A DNA stretch of 64,000 nucleotides from JAFAFN01 sp963707555 (GCA_963707555.1 CAVPQM010000030.1:124001-188000); one strand, 5' to 3'; shown: positions 1 to 10,158, numbered from the stretch's first letter. Translations and numbers: made by a program. The notes: a model not told the origin generated them from the sequence alone.

Positions 1-90
1 TTGTCGATGAGGACCCCACTCCCACCGTCGCCGGGAGCCGGGTGCGCGGGAGTGGGGTCGTCCGCGACACACGTTGTCGATGACGACCCC
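1..90. repeat. Inverted and direct repeat at window start
   Basis: Two 12-base arms (positions 12-23 and 48-59, GACCCCACTCCC against its complement) can fold over a 24-base loop. In addition a 17-base direct repeat beginning TTGTCGATGA occurs at 1-17 and 74-90 with one mismatch. It lies just downstream of the leftward oxidoreductase gene, so a terminator role is possible, but no T-run follows and the left flank is cut by the window edge. Confidence 0.4.
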
Positions 91-104
91 TATATCTGGG
101 CGTG

Positions 105-1076
105 TCAGGCGGGGAAGAGGGAGCGGAACGCTTCGAGCTCGCGGATCGGATCGCTGCCCATCGGCGCGTACATGAACTCGCTGACGCCGCTCGCCGCGGT
201 CTCGTCGAGCCGGATGCGCAGCTGCTCCGCGGTGCCGGTCCACGTGGTCGACGCGATGAGCTCGGGTGTGACCGAGGCGCGGTCTCGTTCGGTCATGCCG
301 ACGAAGTGCTCCTCGTGGGTGTGCAGGTGGCGCTCTCGCTCGGGGAACGCCTCGACGGCGTCGCGCCACTCCGGACCGCCGTCGAACGCGTCGAGCAGGG
401 CGGGGTCGGCCTCGTACATGCCGTGGAAGACGACCGCCCCGCCGGGGCCCGCGGCGTCGAGTACCCGCGCCGAGCCGAGCTCCTCGTCGTCGTCGACGAC
501 GGTGCCGTAGGCGAACAGCGCGCACCACTCCCAGCCGGGCTGCGCACCGAAGATCGACACGACCCCGTCCGCTCCGACGCGCTGTGCGACAGCGAGGCCC
601 TTCGGCCCGTTCGCTCCGACCAGGATCGGAGTGGTCACCGGTCGGTCGGCCACGTAGCCGTCGGGGTGGATCATCTTCGCCGGCGCGCCGTCGATCTCGA
701 CGATCTCGCCGCGCAGCAGACTGATCAACTGACGCAGGTACGTCTCGGTCGCAGCCCAGGTCATCGGCTGCTGGCCCATGACGAACCGACCGGTGAAGCC
801 GGTGCCCAGCGCGGCGGCAGCTCGGCCCGGAGCGAGTTGCTCGAGCGTGGCGATCGCCGAGGCGTTCACCATCGGGTGACGCAGCGACGGCACCAGTACG
901 GCCGGGCCGAGCCCGATCGACGACGTCACGTCCGCACAGCGTGCGAGCGACATCCAGCAGTCACCGAAGAGGGCGGGGGAGTCGTAGACCCACAGGCGGG
1001 TGTAGCCGAGCTCCTCGGCCAGCACGGCGAGCTCGGGCAGGTCGGGACGTGGGGCGAAGGCGCAGCTCAGTTCCAT
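105..1076 (-). CDS. LLM class F420-dependent oxidoreductase
   Basis: A 323-residue TIM-barrel protein of the luciferase-like monooxygenase family, the group that in actinobacteria usually uses coenzyme F420 for hydride transfer. Family-typical segments are visible: an N-terminal strand ending in the ELGYTRLWVYDSP helix, a GxGTGFTGRF segment, PILVGANGPKGLAVA near the middle and a C-terminal EFMYAPMG strand. The substrate cannot be told. An upstream GTG would add 37 residues with low-complexity character; the ATG at 1076 is preferred because it begins at the first family-like strand and has TAGGTT eight bases upstream, matching the leaderless pattern of this window. Flavin rather than F420 as cofactor is not excluded. 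Confidence 0.85.
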   Translation of the reverse strand: MELSCAFAPRPDLPELAVLAEELGYTRLWVYDSPALFGDCWMSLARCADVTSSIGLGPAVLVPSLRHPMVNASAIATLEQLAPGRAAAALGTGFTGRFVMGQQPMTWAATETYLRQLISLLRGEIVEIDGAPAKMIHPDGYVADRPVTTPILVGANGPKGLAVAQRVGADGVVSIFGAQPGWEWCALFAYGTVVDDDEELGSARVLDAAGPGGAVVFHGMYEADPALLDAFDGGPEWRDAVEAFPERERHLHTHEEHFVGMTERDRASVTPELIASTTWTGTAEQLRIRLDETAASGVSEFMYAPMGSDPIRELEAFRSLFPA

Positions 1077-1084
1077 CGGCGGCG

Positions 1085-1090
1085 AACCTA
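1085..1090 (-). promoter_or_regulatory. Leaderless -10 hexamer, oxidoreductase
   Basis: TAGGTT on the minus strand, eight bases before the ATG at 1076. One of more than a dozen TAnnnT hexamers at this spacing in the window. Confidence 0.5.
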
Positions 1091-1171
1091 GCGGCCGAGG
1101 TGGACCCGACGTCGCTGCGGTGACGGCGACGCTGCTGCGGTGACCGTGCGCGGCGAACGACACCCGTCGTC

Positions 1172-1177
1172 TACCGT
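1172..1177 (+). promoter_or_regulatory. Leaderless -10 hexamer, small membrane protein
   Basis: TACCGT eight bases before the ATG at 1186, which supports both the gene and its start. Confidence 0.45.
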
Positions 1178-1185
1178 CGCCGGTC

Positions 1186-1455
1186 ATGAGGGAGTGGAAC
1201 CGGTCTCAACGGGTCGCGGTCGTCGCCGCATGGGGAGCGGCACTCGTCGTGGTGTGGAACTGCCTCGAGCGGTCGCCGTGGAACGACTACGGCTGGGTGA
1301 ACGTCGCCCCGAACAGCGGCGCTGTGTTCTCGAGCGGCCCGCTGAACAACGTCTGGTTGCGTCTCGCGGTGCAGCTGCTGCTCGTCGTGGTGTGGCTCGC
1401 GCCTGCCATCTGGCTGCTCGGTGACCAAGGGCCGGGCCCCGCTGACGACGACTGA
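1186..1455 (+). CDS. Small two-helix membrane protein, unknown function
   Basis: An 89-residue protein that I do not recognise. It has a basic N-terminus, a hydrophobic segment at about residues 10-24, a polar extracytoplasmic-looking loop with WNDYG and WVNVAPNS, a second hydrophobic segment at about 58-78 and an acidic tail. The open frame, the -10 hexamer at the leaderless spacing and the position between two oppositely oriented genes support a real gene. It starts divergently from the oxidoreductase, about 110 bases away. No function is claimed. Confidence 0.6.
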   Translation: MREWNRSQRVAVVAAWGAALVVVWNCLERSPWNDYGWVNVAPNSGAVFSSGPLNNVWLRLAVQLLLVVVWLAPAIWLLGDQGPGPADDD

Positions 1456-1571
1456 GTTGTCGTTGCGACCCGAACGCTGAGTCGCTTCGATGTCGCTCCG
1501 GCGTGGAGTACCCGTCGCTCCTCCGACGCGAACCTGCTGGCAACGCGGGGCGGGTTCCCACTTCCTCGCGC
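1456..1571. other. Convergent intergenic gap
   Basis: Gap of 116 bases between the 3' ends of the small membrane protein and the hydrolase. I see no clear hairpin, promoter or RNA gene in it. Confidence 0.4.
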
Positions 1572-2387
1572 CTATCGAGTCATGTCGAGCGCCGACCACC
1601 AGTCGGAGAGGAGCGCGCCGAGCAGCTCGGGCTGTTCGTGGGGGAGCGCGTGCCCGGCGTCGGCGAGCACGGCGAACGTCGCCCTGGGGTACTTGTCGAC
1701 CAGTTCCATCGGGCCGCGGTACCCGGTCGCCGAGTCGTGCCGCCCGGTCACGATCAACGTCGGGCGGTCGAACGGCGTGAGATCGGGGTCGGGGTCGACC
1801 TGCGGAGCGCCCATCATGCGCGCGACCGCCTCGGCGTCGGCCCGCCCGATCGACGGTGCGACCGCGGCGGTGAACCGCTCGGCGGTCTGCGCGGTACGGA
1901 CCACGAAGTAGCCGCGGTACTCGTCGCGCAGCGCTGGGTCGATCAGGTCGAGCACTCCGGGGTCGGAGCGGACGACCGTCCGGGGTTCAGGGAGCCGGGC
2001 CCCGGGCACCAGTGGACAGATCAACGCCAACCCGGCGACCTGCTGCGGACGGCGCGCGGTGATCGCCCGAGCGAGATGACCGCCGTAGGAGTGCCCGACG
2101 ACGGCGAACGGCGACGCGCCGATGAGCTCGTCGACGAGGCCGTCGAGCAGGTCGACCAGGTCGTTCGTCGAGCGGACCGACGGATGAGCCGGTGAGTCGC
2201 CCATCCCTGTCAGGTCGGGGAACATCCATCGGCACCCCGTCTCGGGAGCGAGCAGTGGTTCGAGCGCCGAGGCGATCTCGTGGCGTGTCGAGTACGCGCC
2301 GTGCAGTGCAAGGACCGATGGTCCGTCACCGGCATTCATAGAGCGCAGCGTCGCCCCTGCCTCGTCGGAGAACGTCCGCGTCGACAT
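1572..2387 (-). CDS. Alpha/beta hydrolase
   Basis: A 271-residue alpha/beta-hydrolase fold enzyme. The oxyanion-side HG lies at residues 29-30, the nucleophile elbow GHSYGG puts the catalytic serine at about residue 100, the acid is Asp218 in GRHDS and the base is His246 in DAGHALPH, so the triad is complete. The family cleaves esters, lactones, epoxides or amides; nothing in the sequence fixes the substrate. It is divergent from the P-type ATPase and convergent with the small membrane protein. No signal peptide, so probably cytoplasmic. Confidence 0.85.
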   Translation of the reverse strand: MSTRTFSDEAGATLRSMNAGDGPSVLALHGAYSTRHEIASALEPLLAPETGCRWMFPDLTGMGDSPAHPSVRSTNDLVDLLDGLVDELIGASPFAVVGHSYGGHLARAITARRPQQVAGLALICPLVPGARLPEPRTVVRSDPGVLDLIDPALRDEYRGYFVVRTAQTAERFTAAVAPSIGRADAEAVARMMGAPQVDPDPDLTPFDRPTLIVTGRHDSATGYRGPMELVDKYPRATFAVLADAGHALPHEQPELLGALLSDWWSALDMTR

Positions 2388-2497
2388 GCCAAGAGTGTGA
2401 CCCGGATGAGGTCGTCGATGCGGCCGCGCATCGGCGGGTCCGGGTCGTGCCGAGGATCCCCGTCGCCGCCGTCACGGCTCCCCTACATTGCCTCACG

Positions 2498-2509
2498 AAC
2501 GACGTCGTT
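2498..2509. promoter_or_regulatory. 12-base palindrome upstream of P-type ATPase
   Basis: AACGACGTCGTT is a perfect palindrome in the 170-base divergent region between the hydrolase and the ATPase, followed by another GACGACGTT. It could be an operator, but GC-rich palindromes of this length occur by chance. Confidence 0.25.
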
Positions 2510-2557
2510 GACGACGTTTGCGCCGCGAGCTGCGGCCTCCTCGAGCTCGGAGCATCT

Positions 2558-5301
2558 GTGACGAACCCCACCGCCCCCACGACGAGCTCCGCGGTGCGCT
2601 GGTACCAGCTCACCGTCGAGGAGACCGCCAGCCAACTCGACGTCGACCCGGCGGTCGGCCTCTCGACCCCCGAGGTGGCGAGGCGGCGCGAGCAGTACGG
2701 GCCCAACGTGCTCGCCGCCAAGGAGGCGGAGTCGCCGCTGCAGGCCTTCCTGCGCCAGTACCAGGACCTGATGCAGATCATCCTGGTGGGCGCCGCGATC
2801 GTGAACCAGGTCGTCACCGGCGAGCTGGGCACCACGCTGGTCCTGCTCGGACTCACGATCTTCAACGCGGTGCTCGGCCTGCGCCAGGAGGCGAAGGCCG
2901 AGGCGAGCCTCGCTGCCCTCCAGAAGATGCTCAAGGACATCGCCCGTGTGCCGCCGCGACGGCGTGGCCGTCGAGATCGACGCCGCCGAGCTGGTGCCAG
3001 GCGACGTCGTGCTGTTCGAGGCCGGCAACCGGGTGCCGGCCGACGGTCGACTGATCGTCGCGGCGACGCTCGAGATCGAGGAGGCAGCGCTCACCGGTGA
3101 GAGCGCAGCCGGTGCTGAAGGACGACGCCGCGATCCCCGGCGACGATGTCGGGCTCGGCGACCGCATCTGCCTGGCGTTCATGAACACCTCGGTGACCCG
3201 CGGCCGCGGCGAGATGATCGTCACCGGCACCGGGATGGACACCGAGATCGGCAGCATCGCCACCCTGCTCAACCAGACCGAGGCGGACAAGACGCCGCTG
3301 CAGAAGCAGCTCGACCGCCTCACCCAGGTGATCGTCGGCATCGCCGGCCTCGCCTTCGTCGCCATGCTCGCTGCTCGGCATCCGCGACGACCAGCCCTTC
3401 GACGAGCTGTTCCTCGCCGGTGTCTGCCTGGCCATCTCCGCCATCCCGACCGGCCTTCCGGCGGTCGTGACGACGCTCTACTCCATGGGCACGCGGGTGC
3501 TGGCCGAGCACAACGCCATCGTGAAGCGACTGCCCTCGGTCGAGACGCTCGGCTCGGTGTCGGCGATCTGCTCGGACAAGACCGGCACGCTCACCCTCAA
3601 CAAGATGACGGCCCGCGAGATGGTGGTGCCGGGCCGCAACCGGTTCACGATCACCGGCGAGGGCTACGCCACGACCGGCGAGATCCGCCACGACGGCGGC
3701 CTGGAGTTCGACCTCGACGACGCGATGCTGCCCGATGGCGCTGTGCGCCGACGCTCGGCTCGACCGACGACGGCGAGCTGATCGGCGACCCGACCGAGGG
3801 CGCGCTGATCGTGCTGGCCGCGAAGGGCGGTATCGACCTCGACGGCGCCCGGGCGCGCTACCCACGCGTGGCCGAGGTGCCGTTCGACTCGGACTACAAG
3901 TTCATGGCGACGTTCCACCGGATGACGGACCGGATCGGGCCGAGACGTGGTGCGCTGCTTCGTGAAGGGCGCGCCCGACGTGCTCATCGCCCGGTCGAGC
4001 ACCTACTGGTCGCCCGACGGCGAGGTGCAGGACATCGTCGACCGAGCACCACACCGCAGCGCTCGCCGAGAACGAGCGCATGGCGTCGTCGGGCGAGCGG
4101 GTGATGGTCGTCGCCCGCCGCGACTTCGATCCCGCTCAGTTCGACCCGCAGGGCGATCTGATCTCGCTGGTGCAGGACCTGACGATCATCGCCATGGTCG
4201 GCATCGTCGACCCGCCCCGCGCCGAGGCCAAGGCGGCCATCGCCAAGTGCCACAGCGCCGGCATCGAGGTCCGCATGATCACCGGCGACCACGCGGTGAC
4301 CGCGGCCGCGATCGGCAAGGAGCTCGGCATCGGCGGCCGAGCGCTCACCGGGGCGGAGTTCGCGGCACTCACCGACGAGGAGCTGGCCGACGCAGCTGGA
4401 CGAGATCGGCGTGGTCGCCCGCGTCGCGCCGGAGGACAAGATCCGCCTGGTCCACTCGCTCCAGCAGCAGAGCAACATCGTGGCGATGACCGGCGACGGC
4501 GTGAACGACGCGCCGGCGCTGAAGAAGGCCGACATCGGCGTGGCCATGGGCATCACCGGCACCGAGGTGTCGAAGGACGCCGCGGTGATGATCCTCACCG
4601 ACGACAACTTCGCCACCATCGTCCGGGCGATCGAGTACGGCCGCGAGCTCTACGACAACCTGTCGAAGTACATCCGCTTCCAGATGGCGGCGCTGGTCGG
4701 GTTCATCGCCACCTTCCTCGGCGCCGCCATCTTCTCGATCGCCGACGGCATCCCGTTCTCACCGCTCGCGGTGCTGTGGATCAACTTCGTGGTCCAGGTC
4801 CCCATCGCCATCGCGCTCGGCTTCGACAAGCCGCTCCCGGGCCTCATGGACCGCAAGCCGCGACCACTCGCGGAGCCGGTGCTGAACGTCCCGCAGTGGG
4901 TCCGCGCGGTCGGCCTCGGCGTCGCTGATGGCGATCGCGACGCTCTGGGTGCGTGACGCCTTCGAGGAGCTGGGCCGACGCCATGGTGGCCACCACCATG
5001 GCCGTGACCGTGTTCTCGCTGATGAACGTCGCCGTCGGCATGAGCGCTCGCAGCGAGACCCGCACGATCTTCACCCGCGACATCGTCGCCGACCGCCGAC
5101 AGCTCACCCTCTACGGCGGCACGCTGGTGGCGATCGTCCTGGCCACCCAGCTCGACATCCTGAACCGCATCCTCGACACCGTCCCGCTCACCGGCGGACA
5201 GTGGCTCGTCTGCCTGGTCCTGGCGGCGGGCCTGATCGCTGATCGAGGAGATCATCAAGCTCATCCGCCGGCACCGGGTCACGACGCCGGCGCGTCACTG
5301 A
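2558..5301 (+). CDS. P-type cation-transporting ATPase (frame broken)
   Basis: An E1-E2 ATPase of the P2-like (Ca/Na/K type) group that uses ATP to move cations across the cytoplasmic membrane. Read through frame changes it has an N-terminal cation-ATPase domain, the actuator motif TGES near 3093-3104, the M4 segment IPTGLPAVV near 3450, the phosphorylation motif DKTGTLT at 3575-3595, KGAPDV near 3970, and the hinge GDGVNDAP at 4492-4515, then a C-terminal cation-ATPase domain ending LIRRH. Metal specificity is not clear: the usual PEGLP of Ca pumps is PTGLP here. As written the frame is broken by eleven single extra bases, near 2951, 3105, 3370, 3734, 3765, 3940, 4043, 4392, 4924, 4976 and 5238; each is a +1 change. 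GTG 2558 is chosen as the first start before family similarity. Confidence 0.8.
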
Positions 5302-5497
5302 CCCGGACCGAGATCACCGGATCCGGGCGTCGCTGGAGGGGTCGGGCGCCGCAGCGGGAGCGTGAGGCACGGGACACTCATCGCCGCAAAGGTTCTTCCT
5401 CCAATTGTCGTAGTGCGGATGGCTCCCACCGCTATGTTTCGTGGCAACAGGGACGCCGCGAGCCAGGGGTTCGGCGGGGAGCGACGAAGGGACCACC

Positions 5498-6931
5498 ATG
5501 GCGGACACGGACGGCGGCCGGGCCGGCGATGCTGCGGTGCCCGCGCAGACCGAGGACGGCGGCTCCGGACCGGGCTTCGGCCTGTCCGCGGCGACAGCGC
5601 TCATCGTCGGCAGCATCATCGGCGTCGGCATCTTCAACCTGCCGACGTCGTTGTCCGGCTACGGGCCGATCAGCCTCGTGTCGATGGCGCTCACGACGGT
5701 CGGCGCGCTCGCGCTCGCCGTGCTCTTCAGCTCGCTGTCGCGTCGCCTGCCGGCCGACGGGGGCCCCTACGCCTACGCCCGGGTGGCCTTCGGCAACGGT
5801 TGGGGCTTCGCCAACGCGTGGTCGTACTGGATCACGGCATGGGCGGGGAACGCCGCCATCGCCGTCGGCTGGGTCCTCTACGTCGAGGAGTTCGTCAACA
5901 CGGGTCACGAGCGGTGGGCATCGGTGCTGCTCGTGCTGGTCGGGCTGTGGGTTCCTGCGGCGATCAACCTGTCCGGCGTGAAGAACATGGGGTCGGTCCA
6001 GATCGTGACGACCGTGGTCAAGTTCGCAGCGCTCGCGTTCATGGCCGTCGTCGGGCTCTTCTACATCGACACCGCCAACTTCAGGCCGTGGAACGTGAGC
6101 GGTGGGAGCGCCGTCTCGGCGATCGGGGGTGGCATGGCCATCGCGCTGTTCAGCTACCTGGGGGTCGAGACCGCGTCGGTCGCCGCCGGCAAGGTGCGCA
6201 ACCCCGACAAGAACATCCCGAGGGCGACCATCTTCGGCACGTTGGCCACCGCAGCGGTGTACATGCTGTCGCTCACCGTGGTGTTCGGCGTGCTGCCGAA
6301 CGCGGACCTGGCCAGTTCGACTGCTCCGTTCTCGGACGCGGTCAACTCGATGTTCGGCGGGACGTGGGCCGGCAAGGTCATGGCGCTGGCGGTGATCATC
6401 TCGGGGTTCGGCGCGCTGAACGGGTGGACGATGATCTGCGCCGAGATGCCCTACGCCGCGGCGAAGGACGGGCTCTTCCCCGAGCGCTTCGCTCGGACGA
6501 ACCGAGCGGGCGTGCCGGCCTTCGGGATCCTGTCCTCGACGGTGCTCGCGTCGGTCGCGATGGCGATCAACTACCTGGGTTCGAGCGGAGCGACGGTGTT
6601 CACCACGCTCGTCCTGATGACGGGTATCACGGCCGCCATCCCGTACGCGTTCTCCGCGCTGGCGCAGCTGAAGTGGCGCCTGGCCGACCGTCGTAGCGTC
6701 CAGACACCACGGTTCCTGCGCGACGCCGTCGTCGCGGTCGTGTCGCTCGTGTTCTCGATCCTGTTCATCTGGTACTCGCGCAACACCGGGCAACGGCCGT
6801 TCGTCTACTGGGCGCCGTTCCTGATGGCCGGCGGCGCGCTGCTGCTGGGCATACCGGTGTACCGCGCGCAGCACGGTCGGATGTCCGAACCGGAGCCCGT
6901 GCCGCCGTTCACCGAGCAGGCATCGCGATGA
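5498..6931 (+). CDS. APC-family amino acid permease upstream of arcC
   Basis: A 477-residue transporter of the amino acid-polyamine-organocation superfamily with about twelve membrane segments and the family signature GSIIGVGIF near residue 36 in helix 1. Its stop overlaps the arcC start (ATGA at 6928-6931), so it is translationally coupled to the arginine deiminase genes. From that context the likely job is arginine uptake or arginine/ornithine exchange, but substrate choice in this superfamily cannot be read from sequence alone. The ATG at 5498 follows an AAGGGA ribosome site by about seven bases; an in-frame ATG at 5441 is less well placed. Its frame is intact although both flanking regions are heavily frame-broken. 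Confidence 0.85.
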   Translation: MADTDGGRAGDAAVPAQTEDGGSGPGFGLSAATALIVGSIIGVGIFNLPTSLSGYGPISLVSMALTTVGALALAVLFSSLSRRLPADGGPYAYARVAFGNGWGFANAWSYWITAWAGNAAIAVGWVLYVEEFVNTGHERWASVLLVLVGLWVPAAINLSGVKNMGSVQIVTTVVKFAALAFMAVVGLFYIDTANFRPWNVSGGSAVSAIGGGMAIALFSYLGVETASVAAGKVRNPDKNIPRATIFGTLATAAVYMLSLTVVFGVLPNADLASSTAPFSDAVNSMFGGTWAGKVMALAVIISGFGALNGWTMICAEMPYAAAKDGLFPERFARTNRAGVPAFGILSSTVLASVAMAINYLGSSGATVFTTLVLMTGITAAIPYAFSALAQLKWRLADRRSVQTPRFLRDAVVAVVSLVFSILFIWYSRNTGQRPFVYWAPFLMAGGALLLGIPVYRAQHGRMSEPEPVPPFTEQASR

Positions 6932-7891
6932 GGCTCGTGGTGGCGCTCGGCGGCAACGCGTTGCTGCGCCGTGGGCAGCCGATGACGATCGAGAACCAGC
7001 GGGCCAACGTCGCCGTGGCGTGCGAGCAGCTGGCACGACTCGTCGGCTCGAACGAGCTGGTGATCTCGCACGGCAACGGCCCCCAGATCGGCCTGCTCGC
7101 GCTCGAAGGCGGCGGCGTACAAGGCGGTGCCGGCCTACCCGCTCGACGTGCTCGGCGCCGAGTCCCAGGGGATGATCGGCTACCTCCTCGAGCATGGAGC
7201 TGCGCAACCGGCTCCCGGCCTCGGCTCCACTGGCGACCCTGCTCACGATGATCGAGGTCGATCCCCGACGACCCGGCCTTCGACGTCCCGACGAAGCCCA
7301 TCGGCCCCATCTACTCGACGGACGAGGCAGCCGCGCTCGAGCGTGGAGCGCGGCTGGGCGTTCCGACCCGACGGCGAGTCGACTGCGCCGCGTCGTCGCG
7401 TCGCCGGCACCGAAGCGCATCTATCGAGGAAGCAGCAGATCCAGACGCTGCTCGACGCCGGCTGCGCTCGTGATCTGCGCCGGCGGCGGCGGTATCCCCG
7501 TCGCGACGCAGGACGGCGGGCTCGTCGGGGTCGAGGCCGTCATCGACAAGGACCACGCCAGCGGGCTGCTCGCCCGCGACCTCGGCGCCGACATGTTCGT
7601 GATGGCGACCGACACGCCGAGCGCGTTCGTCGGCTTCGGCACCCCCGAGCAGCAGGCCGATCCGAGCCGCGCACCCCGACGCGCTGCTCGCCGAGCACGG
7701 CGAGCGAGTTCGCCGCCGGTTCGATGCTGCCGAAGGTCATCGCCGCGTGCGACTTCGCCCGGGCGACCGGTCGTCCGGCGGTCATCGGCCAGCTCGCCGA
7801 CATCGAAGCACTGGTCGCCGGCACGGCCGGCACCCGCATCGACGTGCAGGTCGACGGGATCATCATGACGTCATCCAACAAGGAGCACTGA
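6928..7891 (+). CDS. arcC: Carbamate kinase (frame broken)
   Basis: Converts carbamoyl phosphate and ADP to ATP, ammonia and CO2, the energy-yielding last step of the arginine deiminase pathway, in the cytoplasm. Family segments are present in the correct order across frames: ALGGNALL at the start, SHGNGPQIGLLAL, AYPLDVLGAESQGMIGYLLE, DPAFDVPTKPIGP, RRVVASPAP, AGGGGIPV, GVEAVIDKDHAS and FAAGSMLPKV. As written ten single extra bases break the frame, near 7114, 7196, 7266, 7345, 7382, 7422, 7432, 7463, 7659 and 7705; all ten are +1, and the family alignment length fits only if one base is removed at each. It overlaps the upstream permease and is one base from arcA. Confidence 0.85.
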
Positions 7892-7892
7892 C

Positions 7893-9119
7893 ATGTCACT
7901 CGGCGTCCACTCCGAGGTCGGCACGCTACGGCGGGTGCATGGTGCACCGGCCCGGCCTCGAGCACTCACGACTCACGCCGGCCAACGCCGAGGAGCTCCT
8001 CTTCGACGACGTGCTGTGGGTGGCGCAGGCCAAGCGGGAGCACGATGCGTTCTGCGAAGCGATGCGCGAGCGCGGCGTCGAGGTCTTCGAGGTCGAGACG
8101 TCTGCTCGCCGAGGCGCTCGACGACGCCGCCGCCCGGGACTGGGTCGTCGAGCACGTCCTCAACGAACGCCAGGTCGGCATCGGCGCCGCCGAGCGCGCC
8201 CGTGAGTGGGTCGAGGGATCGACGGCGGACCGAGGTCGCCGACTTCCTCATCGGCGGCATCACCCGCGAGGACGTGCGAGCAGGACCTCGGCCTGGTGTG
8301 GGAGTCCAGCGACCCCACCGCGATGTTGCTGCCGCCGCTGCCGAACTTCCTGTTCCAGCGGGACCCGTCGTGCTGGATCTTCGACGGCGTCACGATCAAC
8401 CCGATGACGAAGCCGGCCGCAAGCCGGAGTCGATGATCATGGAGGCGATCTATCGCTTCCACCCGCATGTTCAGCGACCGAGGACTTCCCGGTCTGGCTC
8501 GGCGGCGCGGACGAGGACTGGGGGCGCTGCCACGTCGAGGGCGGCGACGTGCAGCCGATCGGCAACGGCACGGTCATGATCGGCATGGGCGAGCGGACGA
8601 CGCCGCAGGCGGTGCTGATCATCGCCCGGGAGCTGTTCCGCGCCGGGTCCGCCACCCAGGTGCTGGCGGTCCACCTCCCCAAGTCGCGCAGCTACATGCA
8701 CCTCGACACCGTCATCACGATGTGCGACCGCGACCTCGTCACGCTGTTCCCCAACGTCGTCGACGGCGCCCGCACCTGGAGCATCCGCCCCGGCGACACC
8801 ACCGACGACCTCGTCGTCGAGGAGTGCGCCGGCTCGCTCGTCGAGGCGATGGCCGCCGCGCTGGGCGTCGGAGAGATGCGGGTCATCCCGACCGGCGGCG
8901 ACTCGTTCGAGGCCGAGCGCGAGCAGTGGGACGACGGCAACAACGTCGTCGCGCCTCGAGCCCGGCGTGGTCGTCGCCTACGAGCGCAACACCGGCACCA
9001 ACACCGCGCTGCGCAAGGCCGGCATCGAGGTGATCACCATCGAGGGCTTCGAGCTGGGCCGCGGCCGCGGCGGCTCGCACTGCATGACCTGTCCCATCGA
9101 GCGCGACGCCGCGTTCTGA
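7893..9119 (+). CDS. arcA: Arginine deiminase (frame broken)
   Basis: Hydrolyses arginine to citrulline and ammonia, the first step of the pathway. Visible family motifs are VMVHRPGLEHSRLTP at the N-terminus, FQRDPSCWIFDG, EGGDVQPIGNG, the MHLDTVITM segment carrying the catalytic His, and a C-terminal GGSHCMTCPIERD holding the nucleophilic cysteine. Eight frame breaks are present, near 7938, 8101, 8231, 8277, 8418, 8466, 8479 and 8954. Seven are single extra bases; the one at 8418 (KPA/RKPES) is a lost base or two extra. Start at 7893 is two bases after the arcC stop. All catalytic residues survive, which argues against decay of a pseudogene. Confidence 0.88.
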
Positions 9120-9153
9120 CGAACCCGGCTACAGGAGAACAAGGACGCCCACC

Positions 9154-10158
9154 ATGTACAACCTCCGCAACCGCAGCTTCCTCAAGGAGATCGACTTCAC
9201 CCCGACGAGCTGCGCTTCCTGCTCGAGCCTGGCCGACGGCTTCAAGATCGCCAAGTACGCCGGCACCGAGACGCACGCGCCTCGCCGGCAAGGAGATCGC
9301 GCTCATCTTCGAGAAGACCTCGACGCGCACCCGTGCCGCGTTCGAGGTCGCCGCCCACGACCAGGGGGCTCACGTCACCTACCTCGACCCGACGCGGTTC
9401 ACAGCTCGGCCACAAGGAGTCGATCGCCGACACCGCCCGGGTGCTCGGGCGGATGTACGACGCCATCGAGTTCCGCGGCAACGCCCAGACCGACGTCGAG
9501 GAGCTCGCGGCCAACGCCGGCGTGCCGGTCTACAACGGGCTCACCAACGAGTGGCACCCGACCCAGATGCTCGCCGACTTCCTCACCATGCACGAGGCAT
9601 CCGACAAGCCGTACGACGAGCTCACGCTACGCGTTCATGGGCGACTGCCGTTACAACATGGGCCGCTCGCTGCTGGTCATGGGTGCGCTGATGGGAGCCG
9701 ACGTGCGACTCTGCGGCCCGAGCGAGCTCCAGCCGCCCGCTGACGTGGTCACGCTCGCCCAGCGAGATCGCCTCGTCGACCGGCGCGACGATCACGATCA
9801 CCGACGAGCCGGCCGAGGCGGTCGCCGGCGCCGACTTCATCCACACCGACGTGTGGGTGTCGATGGGCGAGGACAAGCCCGTCTGGATCGAGCGGGTCGA
9901 GCTGCTGCGGCGCTACCAGGTCAACGCAGCACTCCTGGCCGCCACCGGCAACCCGCGGACGCAAGTTCATGCACTGCCTCCCGGCGTTCCACGACACGAA
10001 CACCGTCGTCGGTGCCGAGATCATGGGCGAGACCGAACATGCCCGACGGCATCGAGGTCACCGACGAGGTCTTCGAGTCCCCGGCCAGCATCGTCTTCGA
10101 CCAGGCCGAGAACCGTCTCCACACGATCAAGGCCATCCTGGTCGCGACCCTGGGCTGA
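9154..10158 (+). CDS. arcB: Ornithine carbamoyltransferase, catabolic context (frame broken)
   Basis: Interconverts citrulline plus phosphate with ornithine plus carbamoyl phosphate; beside arcA and arcC it is expected to run in the catabolic direction. Motifs: the carbamoyl-phosphate loop FEKTSTRTR, GSQLGHKES, FMGDCRYNMGRS, HTDVWVSMGE and the ornithine site FMHCLPAFHD. Length of about 334 residues is normal. Breaks lie near 9202 (lost base), 9228, 9280, 9395, 9627, 9763, 9962 and 10035 (each an extra base). The extra bases at 9395, 9627 and 9962 fall between residues that are adjacent in the family (T/GSQ, T/YAF, T/KFMHC), so they are true one-base insertions relative to homologues. An AGGAGAA ribosome site precedes the ATG. 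Confidence 0.88.
   Translation: MYNLRNRSFLKEIDFTPTSCASCSSLADGFKIAKYAGTETHAPRRQGDRAHLREDLDAHPCRVRGRRPRPGGSRHLPRPDAVHSSATRSRSPTPPGCSGGCTTPSSSAATPRPTSRSSRPTPACRSTTGSPTSGTRPRCSPTSSPCTRHPTSRTTSSRYAFMGDCRYNMGRSLLVMGALMGADVRLCGPSELQPPADVVTLAQRDRLVDRRDDHDHRRAGRGGRRRRLHPHRRVGVDGRGQARLDRAGRAAAALPGQRSTPGRHRQPADASSCTASRRSTTRTPSSVPRSWARPNMPDGIEVTDEVFESPASIVFDQAENRLHTIKAILVATLG

Noticed and set aside
1..510. Rightward ORF at window start
   Set aside because: Antisense to the luciferase-like oxidoreductase, Ser/Arg-rich, no supporting signals.
5405..5438. Promoter TTGTCG ... TATGTT before the arc cluster
   Set aside because: The gap of 22 bases is too long for a usual sigma-70 promoter and no alternative pair is convincing.
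5432..7420. Leftward open frame of 662 codons
   Set aside because: Antisense to the APC permease and arcC, Arg/His-rich, no recognisable domain.
2950..10040. Two-base loss (CGCG to CG) instead of one-base gain
   Set aside because: It explained several sites at first, but at conserved places (GSQLGHKES, KFMHC, GAQTLVRD, VGNKSQ) it would add a residue absent from the family; one-base gain fits.
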